Origin: Kibdelosporangium persicum
Lineage (GTDB): Bacteria > Actinomycetota > Actinomycetes > Mycobacteriales > Pseudonocardiaceae
Length of the DNA stretch: 64,000 nucleotides
Assembly (NCBI RefSeq): GCF_013280595.1
Contig: NZ_JAAATY010000004.1
Coordinates: forward strand, 344,062-408,061
Direction: 5' to 3'
In this document: piece by piece, positions 56,201 to 64,000 of the stretch
How the letters are laid out: each line of letters opens with the position of its first letter
Position numbering within the stretch: the stretch's first letter is position 1
Made by a program: the position numbers and the translations under genes
Notes under the pieces: generated by a model
Told to the model about the DNA's origin: nothing
What the model saw: the letters and a program-made list of their open reading frames with translations, nothing else
The model's database searches: none

Positions 56201-56942
56201 AGAACTGCGCGAAGGTCATCTCCTCGCAGGCCTTGATGGACGCGACGACCAGGTTGCGCTGACCGTCCTTGCCCGGCAGGTCGATGGCGAGGCCGAGGTT
56301 GACGTGCTCCGGCGTGACCAGCTGCGGCTTGCCGTCGACGACGGCGTAGTGCCGGTTCATGTTCGGGTAGTCCTTCAGCGCCCGCACCAGGGCGTACCCG
56401 ATCAGGTGGGTGAACGAGATCTTGCCGCCGCGCGTCCGGCGCAGCCGGTTGTTGATCACGACCCGGTTGTCGAACAGCAGCTTGGCCGGAACGGCCCGGA
56501 CGCTCGTCGCGGTCGGGACCGTGAGCGACTGCTCCATGTTCTTGGCGATCGCGGCGGCGGCGCCGCGGATCGGCTTGCTGCTCTCGCCGTCCGCCTTGGC
56601 CGGGTCCGGCTTCTTGGCGGCGGCGGGCTTGGCCGCGGGCGTCGTCGGCTTCGGGGGTGCCGACGCGGGGGCGGTCGCCTTGGGGGCCGTGGCCTTCGCG
56701 GCGGCGGGCGCCTGGCCGTTGGTGTCAGAAGCAGGCGGCTCGATCTTGGTGACCGTCTTGGTCTGCCCTGTGGCGCTGCTGCTGGCCACGCCCTGAGTCC
56801 GCTGCTGTGTGGGCTTGTAGTCGGCGAAGAAGTCGTGCCACGCGGGGTCTACCGACGCCGGATCCGCGAGGAACTGCTCGTACATCTCTTCGACGAGCCA
56901 CTCATTCGGGCCGAACTGTGACGCAGGGCTGCTGCTGGACAC
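53238..56942 (-). CDS. kgd: Multifunctional 2-oxoglutarate decarboxylase/dehydrogenase Kgd
   Basis: About 1234 aa. The actinobacterial fusion: a short N-terminal segment ([30 protein letters not shown]), a Pro/Ala/Lys linker, an E2-like acyltransferase domain (about 100-345, with [21 protein letters not shown]), and a thiamine-dependent E1 (about 360-1230; [63 protein letters not shown]). It feeds succinyl-CoA or succinic semialdehyde to the TCA cycle and is controlled by GarA/FhaA-type proteins. GTG 56942 fits the family start [13 protein letters not shown] 56951 adds three residues. Confidence 0.95.
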   Translation of the reverse strand: MSSSSPASQFGPNEWLVEEMYEQFLADPASVDPAWHDFFADYKPTQQRTQGVASSSATGQTKTVTKIEPPASDTNGQAPAAAKATAPKATAPASAPPKPTTPAAKPAAAKKPDPAKADGESSKPIRGAAAAIAKNMEQSLTVPTATSVRAVPAKLLFDNRVVINNRLRRTRGGKISFTHLIGYALVRALKDYPNMNRHYAVVDGKPQLVTPEHVNLGLAIDLPGKDGQRNLVVASIKACEEMTFAQFWQAYEDLIRKARTGHLTTEDFAGTTISLTNPGTIGTNHSVPRLTAGQGAIIGVGAMEYPAQYQGTSEKALVEMGISKIMTLTSTYDHRIIQGAESGEFLRRIHQLLLGEDKFYDDVFTSLRIPYEPIRWVQDIPEGTLDKAARVIELIDAFRNRGHLMADTDPLNYRQRRHDDLDILSHGLTLWDLDREFAVGGFAGQERMKLRDVLSVLRDSYCRTVGVEYTHILDPAERRWIQDRVEIPHEKPDAAVQKYILSKLNAAEAFETFLQTKYVGQKRFSLEGGESVIPLLDTILDKAAEYELDEVVIGMPHRGRLNVLANIVGKPISQIFREFEGNLDPGQAHGSGDVKYHLGAEGKYFRMFGDGETKVSLTANPSHLETVDPVLEGIVRAKQDILDKGGDAGGFTVLPVALHGDAAFAGQGVVAETLNLALLRGYRTGGTVHVIINNQVGFTTAPEHSRSSQYATDVAKMIQAPVFHVNGDDPEACHWVAKLAMDYRQAFNKDVVIDMLCYRRRGHNEGDDPSMTQPAMYDIIDTKRSVRKTYTEALIGRGDISVDEAEKALRDFSSQLEHVFNEVRELEKHPISPSPSVEEEQQVPARVPTAVSREVIEKIADAHINLPEGFTPHPRVKPVLERRAKMAREGDIDWAFGELLAFGSLNLEGKLVRLAGQDSRRGTFVQRHAVVVDRKTGQEYTPLQNLSEDQGRFLVYDSALSEYAAVGFEYGYSVANGDALVLWEAQFGDFVNGAQSVIDEFISSSEAKWGQLSDVVLLLPHGHEGQGPDHTSGRIERWLQLCAEGSMTVAIPSTPANYFHLLRRHALDGVTRPLIVFTPKSMLRNKAAVSAVEDFTEGRFMSVLDDPTQPDPQGVRKILFVSGKLYYELAAEREKRGVTDTAIVRVEQLYPVPQKKLGQIFDRYPNAHDVRWVQEEPANQGSWPFYGLFVREKFPERMGNMKRVSRRPMSAPSVGSSKVHEVEQRELIEKAFAD

Positions 56943-56951
56943 GGCTGGCAC

Positions 56952-57181
56952 TCGCCTCTATCCATCTCGTTCTCGATATTGAACACACTCGCCAACCAGG
57001 CTAGTACCCCGCTCGTGCGGTGTGTGACCCGATTGAACCTTGTGCGCATGCCGACGATGGGGTATTGCTCACTGAATCGATCAGGGAATCGATTCTCCCA
57101 GGCGATCCGCCGTCCCGCCACACGCCTGTCGAACAACGACCCAACTGGTCCAGCCCCGGCGGGGCCTGACGTCCGCCGGCG
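56952..57181. other. Upstream region of kgd
   Basis: About 230 bp that must hold the kgd promoter. Two GAATCGAT-like words (57074 GAATCGATCAGGGAATCGAT, period 14) form a short direct repeat. No gene seen. Confidence 0.45.
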
Positions 57182-57258
57182 CACTCGGGGTGCCGGAACG
57201 TGGCACACGGGGGTGCCGGAATGGTGGACACGGGGTGCCGGAATGGTGGACACGACGT
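57182..57258 (-). repeat. ~75-bp dispersed repeat, copy Z
   Basis: Same orientation as copy Y, with two GGTGCCGGAATGGTGGACAC units and an ACTCGGGGTGCCGGAACGTG beginning. It runs up to the stop codon of the fused ABC exporter. Here the element is single, not flanking a gene. Confidence 0.85.
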
Positions 57259-60200
57259 CAGTCGACGAGGGCTTCGTCCGGTGCCTCGGTCGTGCCGAAG
57301 TGCCAGAGGCGGGCGTAGAGGCCGTTGGCGTTGATCAGCTCGGTGTGGGTTCCCTGTTCGGCGATCCGGCCGCCGTCGAGGACGATGATGCGGTCCGCCC
57401 GCGCCGCTGTCGCCAGGCGGTGGGCGACCACGAACGTCGTGCGGGAGCGGGTGAGTTGTTCGCTCGCGGTCAGCACCTGGGCCTCGGTCGACGGGTCGAG
57501 GGCGGCCGTCGCCTCGTCGAGCAGCAACACGTCGGGGTGGGCCAGTTCGGCGCGAGCCAGCGCCACCAGTTGGCGTTGGCCCGCGGACAGGCCCTGGCCG
57601 CGTTCGCCGACCTGCTGGCGGAAGCCGGCGGACAGGGACGCGACCATCGGCAACGCGCCGACGGACCGGGCGGCGTCCTCGATCTCCGCCCGGGACGCCT
57701 CCGGGCGGGCGTAGGCGATGTTGTGCGCGACGTCGCCGGTGAACAGGTGCGCCTCCTGCGGGACGACGCCGAGGCGCTGGCGGAACGAGGCCAGGTCGTA
57801 GTCCCGGATGTCCACGCCGTCGACCAGGACCGAACCCGAGGTCACGTCGTAGAACCGGGCGACCAGTTTCACCAGCGTCGACTTGCCCGCGCCGGTCGCG
57901 CCGACGAGCGCGACGGTTTCGCCCGGCGCGACACGTAACGTCACGCGGTCCAGCGCGGGCTCTTCGACGCCGGGGTAGTGGAACGACACGTCGCGCAGTT
58001 CCACCTCGCCACGCAGGCTGGCGGGCACGTCGACCGGGTGGTCGGCCGGCCGCAGCGAACTCGGGGTGCGCAGCAGGTCACCGATCCGGCGCAGACCGAC
58101 CCGGGCCTGCTGGTAGCCGTCGAAGACGCCGCTGAGCTGCTGCACCGGCGCGAAGAACAGCCCCAGGTACAGCAGGAACGCCAGGAGCACGCCGGGGCTC
58201 AGCGAGCCCTCGGCGACGCGCTGCGCGCCGACCACCAGGACCGCGGCCCTGGCGACGCCGGAAAGCATGTCCACGAAAGGGAAGTACGTCGCGATGTAGC
58301 GCTGTGCCCTCGCCCGCGACCGCCGGTACGCGTCGCTGCGGGCGGCGAACGCCTGAGCGGACACGCCTTCGCGGGTGTACGCCTGGGCCACGCGCAGGCC
58401 GGACACATTCTCCTGCATGTCCGCGTTGACGGCGCTGACACGCTCGCGTGCCTCCGCGTACGCCACTGAGGACAGTCGCTGGAAGATCACCGTCGCGACG
58501 ATCACGACCGGCAGGACGGCCAACGCGACCAAGGCCAGGGACGCGTCCGTCACCAGCAAGGCGACGGTCACGGTGACCACGGTCAGCAGGCTGGCGACCG
58601 CGGTGACCAGGCCGGTCTGCAGGAACGTCGACAACGCGTCGACATCCGTGGTCATCCGGGTCATGATCCGCCCGGCCATCTCGCGCTCGTAGTAGTCGAG
58701 CCCGAGGCGCTGCAGATGCGCGTAACTACGGACGCGCAACAGGAACAACAGGCGTTCACCGACCCTGGCCGCCCATACTGTCGACAAGGCACTGGCGAGC
58801 CAGCCGAAGCCGACCAGCGCGACGCCCAGACCGGCTGCGATCCACAGTCCGTTGGGAGAACCGGTCACCACGCCGTCGTCGATGCCGAACCGGACCAGCG
58901 ACGGCAGCGCCATCGACAGCACGGCGTCCGCGATCACGAGCGCGCCCACGAACACCAACGCCCACCGGACCGGTCGCAGGAGCCTGCGCAGCGAGAAGTT
59001 CGGGTCCGGCCTGGTCGGGTCCTCACCCGGCATGTCGGGTTTCTCGGTCGCCGGCGGCAGGGCCTCGATCTGCGCCAGCAGTTCGGGTGTCGCCGGGACG
59101 GACGCGGCCGGGCCGCCCGGACCACCTCGGGCCCCTCCGACACGGACAGGGGAGGGAGACGTCGTGGTCGGCTCGGGCTCCGCCGCGTCGGACGGCCACA
59201 GCGCGTCGGTCACGCCGTCGGAGCCGAGCTCGTCAGGCGCGCAGCGGCACTTGTCCTCGATCGCGTCCCCTTGGCTGGCAAGGAGGTTCCGGTACAGCTC
59301 GCAGCGCGCGGTCAGCTCGTCGTGCGTGCCGATGTCGACCAGGCGGCCGCCGTCGAGCACGGCGATCCGATCCGCCAGTTGCAGGCTCGACCGGCGGTGC
59401 GCCACGAGCAACGTCGTCCGGGTCGCGGTGATCTCGCGCAGCGTGTCGTGGATCGCGGCCTCGGTCGCGGTGTCCACGGCAGACGTCGCGTCGTCGAGCA
59501 CCAGGACACGGGGGTCGGTCAGCAACGCCCTGGCCAACGCGACACGTTGCCGCTGCCCACCGGACAACGTCAGGCCGCGTTCACCGACGACAGTGTCGTA
59601 GCCGTCGGGCAGTTCGGAGATGAAGTCGTGGGCCTGGGCGGCCTTGGCCGCGGCGATCACTTCCTCCGCACCGGCGTCCGGACGGCCGTAGGCGATGTTC
59701 GCCCGGATCGTGTCGGAGAACAGGAACGCCTCTTCGAACACGACCCCGACCGCGCGCCGCAGGGACGTCAGCCGGAACTCACGGATGTCGACGCCGCCGA
59801 CTGCGATGGTGCCCTCGTGCACGTCGTAGAACCGGGGGAGCAGCATGGAGATCGTCGACTTGCCGGATCCGGCCGTGCCGACGAGGGCGAGTGTCTCGCC
59901 GGGGCGGACGTGGAACGACAGGCCGTCCAGCACGGGTTCGCTGCGCGTGTACCCGAACCGTACGCCGTCGAGTGAGACGTCCAACGGGCCGTCCGGGACA
60001 TCGCGCGCGTCCGGCGCCTCCTTGACCTCCGGCTGGGAGTCGATCAGGTCGTACACCCGTTCGACACCGGCCCGTGCCAGCTGCGCGTTCACGACCAGGC
60101 TGGACAACAACCGGGCCGGACCGACCAGGTTGGCGACGTAACTGGTGAACGCGAGAAACGTGCCCAACGTGACCTGGCCGTCGAGCGCCATCCACCCGCC

Positions 60201-60989
60201 GAGCGCGAGCACGCCGACCTGCCCCAGGGCGGGCAACGCGACCAACGTGGCCGACGGCTTGGACGTCAGCGTCGCGGCACGCATCCGCTCCGCGAACAGC
60301 TTGCGTGCGGCCTTCTCCAGCCGCGAGACCTCCCTGGCCTCCTGGCCGAAGCCCTTCACCACCCGCACGCCGGTGACCGTCTCCTCGACGTGCTGCGCGA
60401 GGTCCGCGGCCTTCTGCTGCGCCGACCACGTGGCCGGGAAGAGCCTGCGGCGGGTCCGTATGCCGACGAACACGACCAGTGGCACGACGACCAGCGCGAT
60501 CACGGTCAGCAGTGGCGAAAGCCACACCATGGCGCCGATCGCGACGATCGCGAAGAAGACCGTGCCGATCGCGAGCGGCACCATCGACAGCAGACCCTGG
60601 ACGAGCTGCAGGTCGGTGATCGACCGGGACACCACCTGGCCGGTCCGCAACGCGTCCTGCTTCGCGCCGTCCAGCCGTTGCACCGCTTGGAAGACCTGTT
60701 GCCGCAGGTCGTGCTGGACGTCGAGGGCGAGCCGTCCGCCCAGGTAGCGCCGGATGAACGCGGACCCGAACGTCAGCAGCTCCAACGCGATCAGCACGGC
60801 CACGATCACGGCGAGACCGTTCGTGTGCCCGGCGACCGCCCCGTCGACCGCGACCTTCACCAAGAGCGGGCCGACGGCCTGGAACCCGACACCGATCACA
60901 GAGGCGAGCACGGACAGCAGCACGAGACGACGGTGCTGCCAGCACGCGCGGGTCAGCCGTCGGATCCAGCCAGGCGAGGTTTCAGGCAC
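57258..60989 (-). CDS. Fused ABC exporter with two complete halves
   Basis: 1243 aa from GTG 60989: TMD1 (about 1-310), NBD1 (about 335-580), a Pro/Ser linker (about 600-655), TMD2 (about 675-970), NBD2 (about 1000-1230). NBD1: Walker A GTAGSGKST (about 373), signature LSGGQRQR, Walker B LVLDDATSAVD with Asp in place of the catalytic Glu. NBD2: GATGAGKST (about 1033), LSAGQRQL, LLLDEATAALD. So one ATP site should be degenerate and the other canonical, as in heterodimeric exporters. Drug or lipid efflux likely; substrate unknown. Confidence 0.93.
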   Translation of the reverse strand: MPETSPGWIRRLTRACWQHRRLVLLSVLASVIGVGFQAVGPLLVKVAVDGAVAGHTNGLAVIVAVLIALELLTFGSAFIRRYLGGRLALDVQHDLRQQVFQAVQRLDGAKQDALRTGQVVSRSITDLQLVQGLLSMVPLAIGTVFFAIVAIGAMVWLSPLLTVIALVVVPLVVFVGIRTRRRLFPATWSAQQKAADLAQHVEETVTGVRVVKGFGQEAREVSRLEKAARKLFAERMRAATLTSKPSATLVALPALGQVGVLALGGWMALDGQVTLGTFLAFTSYVANLVGPARLLSSLVVNAQLARAGVERVYDLIDSQPEVKEAPDARDVPDGPLDVSLDGVRFGYTRSEPVLDGLSFHVRPGETLALVGTAGSGKSTISMLLPRFYDVHEGTIAVGGVDIREFRLTSLRRAVGVVFEEAFLFSDTIRANIAYGRPDAGAEEVIAAAKAAQAHDFISELPDGYDTVVGERGLTLSGGQRQRVALARALLTDPRVLVLDDATSAVDTATEAAIHDTLREITATRTTLLVAHRRSSLQLADRIAVLDGGRLVDIGTHDELTARCELYRNLLASQGDAIEDKCRCAPDELGSDGVTDALWPSDAAEPEPTTTSPSPVRVGGARGGPGGPAASVPATPELLAQIEALPPATEKPDMPGEDPTRPDPNFSLRRLLRPVRWALVFVGALVIADAVLSMALPSLVRFGIDDGVVTGSPNGLWIAAGLGVALVGFGWLASALSTVWAARVGERLLFLLRVRSYAHLQRLGLDYYEREMAGRIMTRMTTDVDALSTFLQTGLVTAVASLLTVVTVTVALLVTDASLALVALAVLPVVIVATVIFQRLSSVAYAEARERVSAVNADMQENVSGLRVAQAYTREGVSAQAFAARSDAYRRSRARAQRYIATYFPFVDMLSGVARAAVLVVGAQRVAEGSLSPGVLLAFLLYLGLFFAPVQQLSGVFDGYQQARVGLRRIGDLLRTPSSLRPADHPVDVPASLRGEVELRDVSFHYPGVEEPALDRVTLRVAPGETVALVGATGAGKSTLVKLVARFYDVTSGSVLVDGVDIRDYDLASFRQRLGVVPQEAHLFTGDVAHNIAYARPEASRAEIEDAARSVGALPMVASLSAGFRQQVGERGQGLSAGQRQLVALARAELAHPDVLLLDEATAALDPSTEAQVLTASEQLTRSRTTFVVAHRLATAARADRIIVLDGGRIAEQGTHTELINANGLYARLWHFGTTEAPDEALVD

Positions 60990-61026
60990 CCAGCCAGGTT
61001 ATGTCGAACCACCGACAGGCCAGCCA

Positions 61027-61070
61027 TCGTGAGTGTTTATCGGCGTTCTAACCCTGATAAACACTCACGA
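61027..61070 (+). repeat. Dispersed hairpin element, copy 5
   Basis: Perfect 15-bp arms (61027-61041, 61056-61070) with core GGCGTTCTAACCCT, same orientation as copy 1. It lies between two minus-strand genes, behind the ABC-2 permease gene and ahead of the exporter gene. Confidence 0.9.
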
Positions 61071-61094
61071 GGGGAGGGGGCCGGGTGGGTGGGG

Positions 61095-61928
61095 TCAGGT
61101 GATGTCGCGGCGGCGGGCGACGAGCCAGCCTGCGAGGCCGAGGGCGACGGCGTAGCCGACGAAGATCAGGCCGCTGACCCACCACTGCGGTGAGTCGGTG
61201 AGGCTGAGGAATTCACGCAGGTCTTCGTACGCCCGCTGGTTGCGTCGCGAACTGCCCGGCAGACCGGCGAAGAACAGGTCGAGCGACAGGTCCGTCACCA
61301 TGTTGCTGCCGGACGTGTTCAGCAGGTACGGCGGGACGTGCCCGGCGTCGTTGCTGCGCAGCACGACCGAGATGATCGGTTCGATGATCAGCACGTAGAC
61401 GATCAGGCCGACGGTCGTGCCCACCTGGTTGCCGATCAGCGCGCCGACGCCGACACCCAGCAGCGTCCACATGACCATCGCGACCACACCGGCGCCTGCC
61501 AGCGTGAACCAGTCGTCGGTGTCCGGGAAGTTGTTGCCCAGCAAGGCGCCCAGGGTGGCGGCGAGCATGCAGACGAGCCCGTAGACCGCGCCGATCGTGG
61601 AGTACACGAACAGTTTCGCGGCCAGCACGGCACCGCGCGTCGGGCCGGTCAGGTAGCTGGTGGTGATCGTCTTGTGCCGGATCTCGCCGGTCACCGCGGT
61701 GCCGCCGAGGATCAGGCCGAACACCGACGCGAAGTTGATGCCCTGCGCGAAGGCGGGCAGCGCCAACGGGACCACGCCGCCCAGTTCGCGGTCGATGTCG
61801 CCGAGCGCGCCGAGGGCGGCACCGCCCCACGTGAAGGCCAGGCTGAGCGCGGCGGCCGGGATGAGCAGTGCCCACCAGAGCTTGGTGGTGAAGACCTTGC
61901 GGTACTCGGCGGTGATCAGGCGGTTCAT
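61095..61928 (-). CDS. ABC-2 type permease
   Basis: 277 aa from ATG 61928, overlapping the ATPase stop by 4 nt. MNRLITAEYRKVFTTKLWW start, then six helices (LLIPAAALSLAFTWGGAALG, GINFASVFGLILGGTAVTGE, KLFVYSTIGAVYGLVCMLAATLG, AGVVAMVMWTLLGVGVGALIG, TTVGLIVYVLIIEPIISVVL, VSGLIFVGYAVALGLAGWLVARRR). GEIRHKTI is the usual coupling-helix block. Partner of the ATPase upstream. Confidence 0.9.
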   Translation of the reverse strand: MNRLITAEYRKVFTTKLWWALLIPAAALSLAFTWGGAALGALGDIDRELGGVVPLALPAFAQGINFASVFGLILGGTAVTGEIRHKTITTSYLTGPTRGAVLAAKLFVYSTIGAVYGLVCMLAATLGALLGNNFPDTDDWFTLAGAGVVAMVMWTLLGVGVGALIGNQVGTTVGLIVYVLIIEPIISVVLRSNDAGHVPPYLLNTSGSNMVTDLSLDLFFAGLPGSSRRNQRAYEDLREFLSLTDSPQWWVSGLIFVGYAVALGLAGWLVARRRDIT

Positions 61929-62998
61929 CGCTGCCCACCGTCCTGGGGTCGCTGCCACTGTTGCTGGTGCTGCCACTGTTGCTGCGGTTGCTGGGGTTGC
62001 TGGGGTTGTTGCGGCCAGCCTGGTGGCGGTTGCTGGAACTGTTGTTGTGGCTGGTGGTGGACCTGTTGCTGGTACGGGTTGAGCTGGGCGCCGGAGAACT
62101 GCCCGCTGGTCAGCTGGAAGAAGATCTGCTCGAGGTCGGCGTGCTGCGAGTGCATGCCGTAGATCGCCACCCGGGCTTCCAGGGCGAGGTCGCCGACCTG
62201 CTCGGGTTCGACGCCGGTCACCGCGAGCGTGCCTTCGGGCAGGTGCTCGATGGTGGTGTGGCCGGCTTCCTGCAGGGCCGTGATCAGCCGCTGCGCGTCC
62301 GACGGGCGCACGACGACGCGGCCCTGCTGGGATTTGCGCAGCTGCTCCAGCGGGCCGTAGTACATCGTCTGGCCGCGGCTGATGATCACGACCTGCTCGA
62401 CGGTCTGCTCGATCTCGGCGAGCAGGTGGCTGGACACGAGCACGGTCCGGCCGCTGCGGGCGAAGCCCTGCAGGAACGTCCGCAGCCACACGATGCCTTC
62501 GGGGTCGAGGCCGTTGGACGGCTCGTCCAGGACGAGGACCTGGGGGTCACCCAGCAGCGCGGTCGCCAGCGCCAGCCGTTGCCGCATACCCATGGAGAAA
62601 CCGCCCGCGCCGCGTTCGGCCGCGTCCGACAGGCCGACGAGGTGCAGGACTTCGTCCACGCGCTGGTCGGGAACGCCGATCGCCGCGGCGTAGACACGTA
62701 AGTGGTTGCGTGCGGTGCGGTTCGGGTGGAAGCTCTGCGCCTCCAGCACGGCACCGACCACGCGTGCGGGGTTGCCGAGGTGATGGAACGGTTGCCCGTT
62801 GATCGTGGCGTGCCCGGCTGTCGGGGTGACGAGGCCGAGCAGCATCCGCAGGGTGGTCGTCTTGCCTGCGCCGTTCGGGCCGAGGAAGCCGGTCACCGAA
62901 CCGGGTTCCACTGTGAAGCTGAGGTTCTGCACCGCGAGAACCTGCCCGAAGGTCTTGGTCAGGTTCTGGACAACGACCCGGCCGCTTCCGTCGTGCAC
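61925..62998 (-). CDS. ABC ATPase with Gln/Pro-rich C-terminal tail
   Basis: 357 aa from GTG 62998. A normal ABC-2 ATPase occupies about 1-300 (Walker A GPNGAGKTTT; signature FSMGMRQRLALATALLG; Walker B VLVLDEPSNGLDPEG; H-loop SSHLLAE). Residues about 305-357 are a low-complexity tail rich in Gln, Pro and Trp (PQQPQQPQQPQQQWQHQQQW), unusual for a cytoplasmic ATPase. The overlapping permease gene fixes the frame. Confidence 0.92.
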   Translation of the reverse strand: MHDGSGRVVVQNLTKTFGQVLAVQNLSFTVEPGSVTGFLGPNGAGKTTTLRMLLGLVTPTAGHATINGQPFHHLGNPARVVGAVLEAQSFHPNRTARNHLRVYAAAIGVPDQRVDEVLHLVGLSDAAERGAGGFSMGMRQRLALATALLGDPQVLVLDEPSNGLDPEGIVWLRTFLQGFARSGRTVLVSSHLLAEIEQTVEQVVIISRGQTMYYGPLEQLRKSQQGRVVVRPSDAQRLITALQEAGHTTIEHLPEGTLAVTGVEPEQVGDLALEARVAIYGMHSQHADLEQIFFQLTSGQFSGAQLNPYQQQVHHQPQQQFQQPPPGWPQQPQQPQQPQQQWQHQQQWQRPQDGGQR

Positions 62999-63048
62999 GC
63001 GTGTCCTCCCACTCGACTGTGGGCGACATCCTGCCTCATGGGAACTGC

Positions 63049-63441
63049 TCAGGTGCGCGGGACTGGCGGGATCTCCCTGGTTTGTTCACACGGCGATTCG
63101 GCGTTCCGGGATTTCCGTAGGGCGCTGCGCACGGAGTTGCGCAGTGGCCGCCTGCGTTCGCGGTGCGGCAGGCCTTCGCCGATCAGGTGCTCGTGGGCCA
63201 TCCGCCAGACCTGACATGGCCATTTCCTGCCACGCCACCCGCGTGGGCAGGCGTTGCACCGGCGGTCGGGTCCTGGCTGGTGGACCGTCAGCAGCAGCCG
63301 CCAGCCGTCGGCCAGCCTGCTGATCTCGGACCGGGCCAGCGGTAGCAGGGTCGCCGGGTCGCCTTGCTCGGCGACCTGGTCGAGCAGGTCAAGCCTGCGT
63401 AGCACGGCTGCTCGCAGGAGGTCGTCCAACGGCTGGCTCAT
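63049..63441 (-). CDS. Hypothetical Cys/Trp-containing basic protein
   Basis: 130 aa from ATG 63441. An N-terminal helix (QPLDDLLRAAVLRRLDLLDQVAEQGDPATLLPLARSEISRLADGW), then HQPGPDRRCNACPRGWRGRKWPCQVW, a compact C-x2-C...C group that could bind metal, followed by MAHEHLIGEGLPHRERRR. Similar small proteins appear in Pseudonocardiales; function unknown. 4-nt overlap with the gene upstream supports both. Confidence 0.7.
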   Translation of the reverse strand: MSQPLDDLLRAAVLRRLDLLDQVAEQGDPATLLPLARSEISRLADGWRLLLTVHQPGPDRRCNACPRGWRGRKWPCQVWRMAHEHLIGEGLPHRERRRPLRNSVRSALRKSRNAESPCEQTREIPPVPRT

Positions 63442-63620
63442 GATTCGTTCGCCCGTCCCGCTGCCTGGTCAAGGGCCTGCCGGAGCCCATGGATCTGCTG
63501 AGCGGCGGACGCGCCAGGCGGCGGTACCAGCACCACTTTGCCGTGCTCCACGATCAACGTCAGTGCCCGGTCCCGGCCGAAGGGATCGTGGCACCGCACG
63601 TCCCATCGTGGCTCAGCCAC
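63438..63620 (-). CDS. Hypothetical 60-residue protein
   Basis: 60 aa: a beta-rich first half (RWDVRCHDPFGRDRALTLIVEHGKVVLVPPPG) and an amphipathic helix (SAAQQIHGLRQALDQAAGRANES). No recognised family. ATGA overlap with the downstream Cys-containing gene suggests a two-gene unit. Confidence 0.65.
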   Translation of the reverse strand: MAEPRWDVRCHDPFGRDRALTLIVEHGKVVLVPPPGASAAQQIHGLRQALDQAAGRANES

Positions 63621-64000
63621 GAAAGCCTCGAACTCTCACCCTGAAGACATCGACAGTTCACCCGCCGGACTGAACCCCCACCAAGCCCTGCCGGTTCCTG
63701 CAACCCAGTGCAACGGCACACGAAGAGGCCAGACGATAGAGGCGGCGCAGACCGAAGCCTCCCCGGCGAAGGTGCGCAGCGCCGGGCAGGCGAAGCCGGG
63801 GCTGGTTGCTGGTTGCTGGTTGAAGCGGATCGCGCCCAGCGCTGGGAGGTGAGGAGCTGGCGCCGTGGGGTCTGGGGCTCGGCCCCAGATGTCGCGGACT
63901 GAAGTTTCTCTGGCGAGGGTGCGCAGCACCGAGCAGGGGAAGGTTGGGATGGCTGGCTGTGGAGGTTGCTTGTTCAGGTGCGGCGTGCCCAGCGCTGGGA
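63621..64000. repeat. Non-coding edge region with an imperfect direct duplication
   Basis: No supported gene in the last 380 bp. Segments 63751-63848 and 63898-64000 are imperfect direct copies, each running GAAG..TCTC.GGCGA(A/G)GGTGCGCAGC and ending GCCCAGCGCTGGGA. The second copy reaches the window end, so the array may continue. Confidence 0.6.

Overview
The window is one continuous stretch of high-GC actinobacterial chromosome. GTG and TTG starts are frequent, many genes overlap by 4 nt, and the markers are actinomycete-specific (MtrAB-LpqB, SigR/RsrA, PdtaS, WhiB1, Kgd, bL37). Gene content and the long proteins point to a filamentous actinomycete, probably Pseudonocardiales; genus cannot be fixed from the sequence alone. 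I saw no rRNA, tRNA, prophage, transposase or CRISPR array.

Positions 1-27,300 are a conserved core block whose order matches, from memory, the mtrA-to-Rv3214 region of Mycobacterium: mtrA (3' end), mtrB, lpqB, comF-like, hpf, secA, an Rv3235-like gene, a TrmH-type methyltransferase, a WS/DGAT-like acyltransferase, pruA, a lipoprotein, rsgA-aroA, an SRAP protein with a hydrolase, ybaK, sigR-rsrA, the 24-codon bL37 gene, pdtaS, whiB1, a lipid kinase, a trypsin-like protease and a histidine phosphatase. It covers envelope signalling, secretion, thiol-oxidative stress and ribosome maintenance.

Positions 27,500-46,950 are more accessory: a secreted GH19 chitinase with a DasR-type operator, divergent nickel-SOD genes sodN/sodX around a palindrome, an RmlC-like epimerase, malic enzyme, a PAS-GGDEF-EAL protein, a four-gene OpuC/Pro-type osmolyte importer, and a histidine-utilisation operon (hutH-hutU-M20 amidohydrolase-hutF-hutI) divergent from an IclR regulator. 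The M20 enzyme sits where an N-formylglutamate deformylase is needed.

Positions 46,950-64,000 hold a DUF559/AbiEi-like gene bracketed by ~75-bp inverted repeats, a streptogrisin-like protease, a ribbon-helix-helix (RHH) regulator-DUF4097-DrrAB-like ABC module whose promoter is packed with 8-bp TGGYGYCA boxes, kgd, a fused two-half ABC exporter, an ABC-2 transporter with a Gln-rich ATPase tail, and two small hypothetical genes.

Several repeat families lie over this backbone: a five-copy 48-bp hairpin with a conserved asymmetric core, the ~75-bp repeat flanking the DUF559 gene (three copies), a 31-bp tandem array behind secA, and a ~67-bp inverted pair containing TTGTCCACA. The best candidates for undescribed biology are the RHH operator array with its DUF4097/ABC module, the repeat-flanked DUF559 cassette, and the hairpin family.
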